Assembly (NCBI GenBank): GCA_030146905.1
Contig: JASLAV010000422.1
Span: forward strand, 1 to 6,611
Direction: 5' to 3'
DNA: 6,611 nt
From: Lentzea sp.
Lineage (GTDB): Bacteria > Actinomycetota > Actinomycetes > Mycobacteriales > Pseudonocardiaceae
The translations under genes and the position numbers were made by a program. Of this stretch, positions 6,407-6,611 are shown in pieces. Below the pieces are notes generated by a model. That model saw nothing but the letters and a program-made list of their open reading frames with translations, did not search any database and was not told where the DNA came from. Each line of letters begins with the position of its first letter. The first letter of the stretch is position 1.

Positions 6407-6611
6407 ATGACCGTCCACACCGGAGCGCTCGTGGCGGCACGGGCGCGTCGCCGGGGCCGGAGCAGTGGGGCGAGGCAGCGGTCGGGGGATGCCGCTGCCT
6501 CGCCCGTGGTGGAGCAGACGACTCGGTTCGCCGACTTCTCCTCCACCACCGCGGGCGCTGCCGCGAAGCCGGCCTGGGGTGCCGCCTCCGGGGTGCGCTT
6601 GAAGAAGTTGA
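6407..6611 (+). CDS. Possible start of a small or partial gene of unknown function
   Basis: ATG at 6407 with a near-ideal AAGGAGG (6392-6398) eight bases upstream opens a frame of 68 codons that runs off the right edge. About 87% of its codons end in G or C. The product begins MTVHTGALVAARARRRGRSS and continues Ala/Ser/Arg-rich to GVRLKKL. I recognise no family. Against it: a perfect 14-bp hairpin lies at codons 21-33, composition is low-complexity, and the opposite strand is open across the same stretch with similar third-position GC, giving a protein-like NFFKRTPEAAPQAGF at the very edge. Either could be the true gene, or neither. Confidence 0.25.
   Translation, partial: MTVHTGALVAARARRRGRSSGARQRSGDAAASPVVEQTTRFADFSSTTAGAAAKPAWGAASGVRLKKL
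6468..6505. terminator. Perfect 14-bp hairpin, terminator-like
   Basis: GGGCGAGGCAGCGG (6468-6481) / CCGCTGCCTCGCCC (6492-6505) with a 10-base loop. It has terminator strength but no T-run. It may end a minus-strand gene lying beyond the right edge, or act as a structured leader or attenuator for a rightward transcript. No stop codon that would explain it is visible next to it within the window. Confidence 0.45.

Overview
The window is very GC-rich, and its coding frames use G or C at almost every third codon position. GTG and TTG starts occur. This points to a high-GC actinomycete. A Pseudonocardiales-type host (Saccharothrix, Actinosynnema or Amycolatopsis-like) is a guess from general feel only.

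Left part (1-3362, minus strand): three genes packed as one operon read right to left. The first is a 156-residue protein that looks like a shortened UnbL/DUF1702 protein. Its stop overlaps the start of the second gene, which encodes a 652-residue UnbV protein (signal anchor, seven FG-GAP-like Asp-rich calcium loops, C-terminal ASPIC/UnbV domain). Five bases after that begins a polytopic membrane protein of the UnbU type (NqrB/RnfD-like), whose C-terminus runs off the left edge. UnbL, UnbV and UnbU are the accessory proteins of the conserved enediyne 'warhead' cassette that also holds the enediyne polyketide synthase (PKSE) and its thioesterase (TEBC). The window therefore probably shows one end of an enediyne-type gene cluster, with the synthase expected beyond the left edge if the cassette is complete. 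The synthase itself is not visible, so this is an inference.

Middle (3363-4138): about 775 bases without a convincing gene. They separate the minus-strand operon from a plus-strand gene and should hold both promoters. They contain a near-identical 14-base direct repeat and a perfect 13-base palindrome next to a possible -10 box.

Right-centre (4139-6006): a plus-strand DUF899 thioredoxin-fold protein with a CxxC motif and a minus-strand TetR-family regulator face each other. Two strong GC-rich hairpins lie between them and probably end both transcripts. The upstream side of the TetR gene carries a cluster of GTTA/TAAC half-sites, a good candidate for its own operator.

Right end (about 6059-6611): mostly apparently non-coding, with inverted repeats. 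A strong Shine-Dalgarno-plus-ATG at 6392-6409 opens a frame to the window edge, but a perfect 14-bp hairpin sits inside it, so its coding status is unresolved.

The operon likely makes membrane and cell-surface helper proteins for enediyne-type biosynthesis. The DUF899 gene and the regulator may be flanking genes or accessory redox and control functions. The sequence alone does not decide this.
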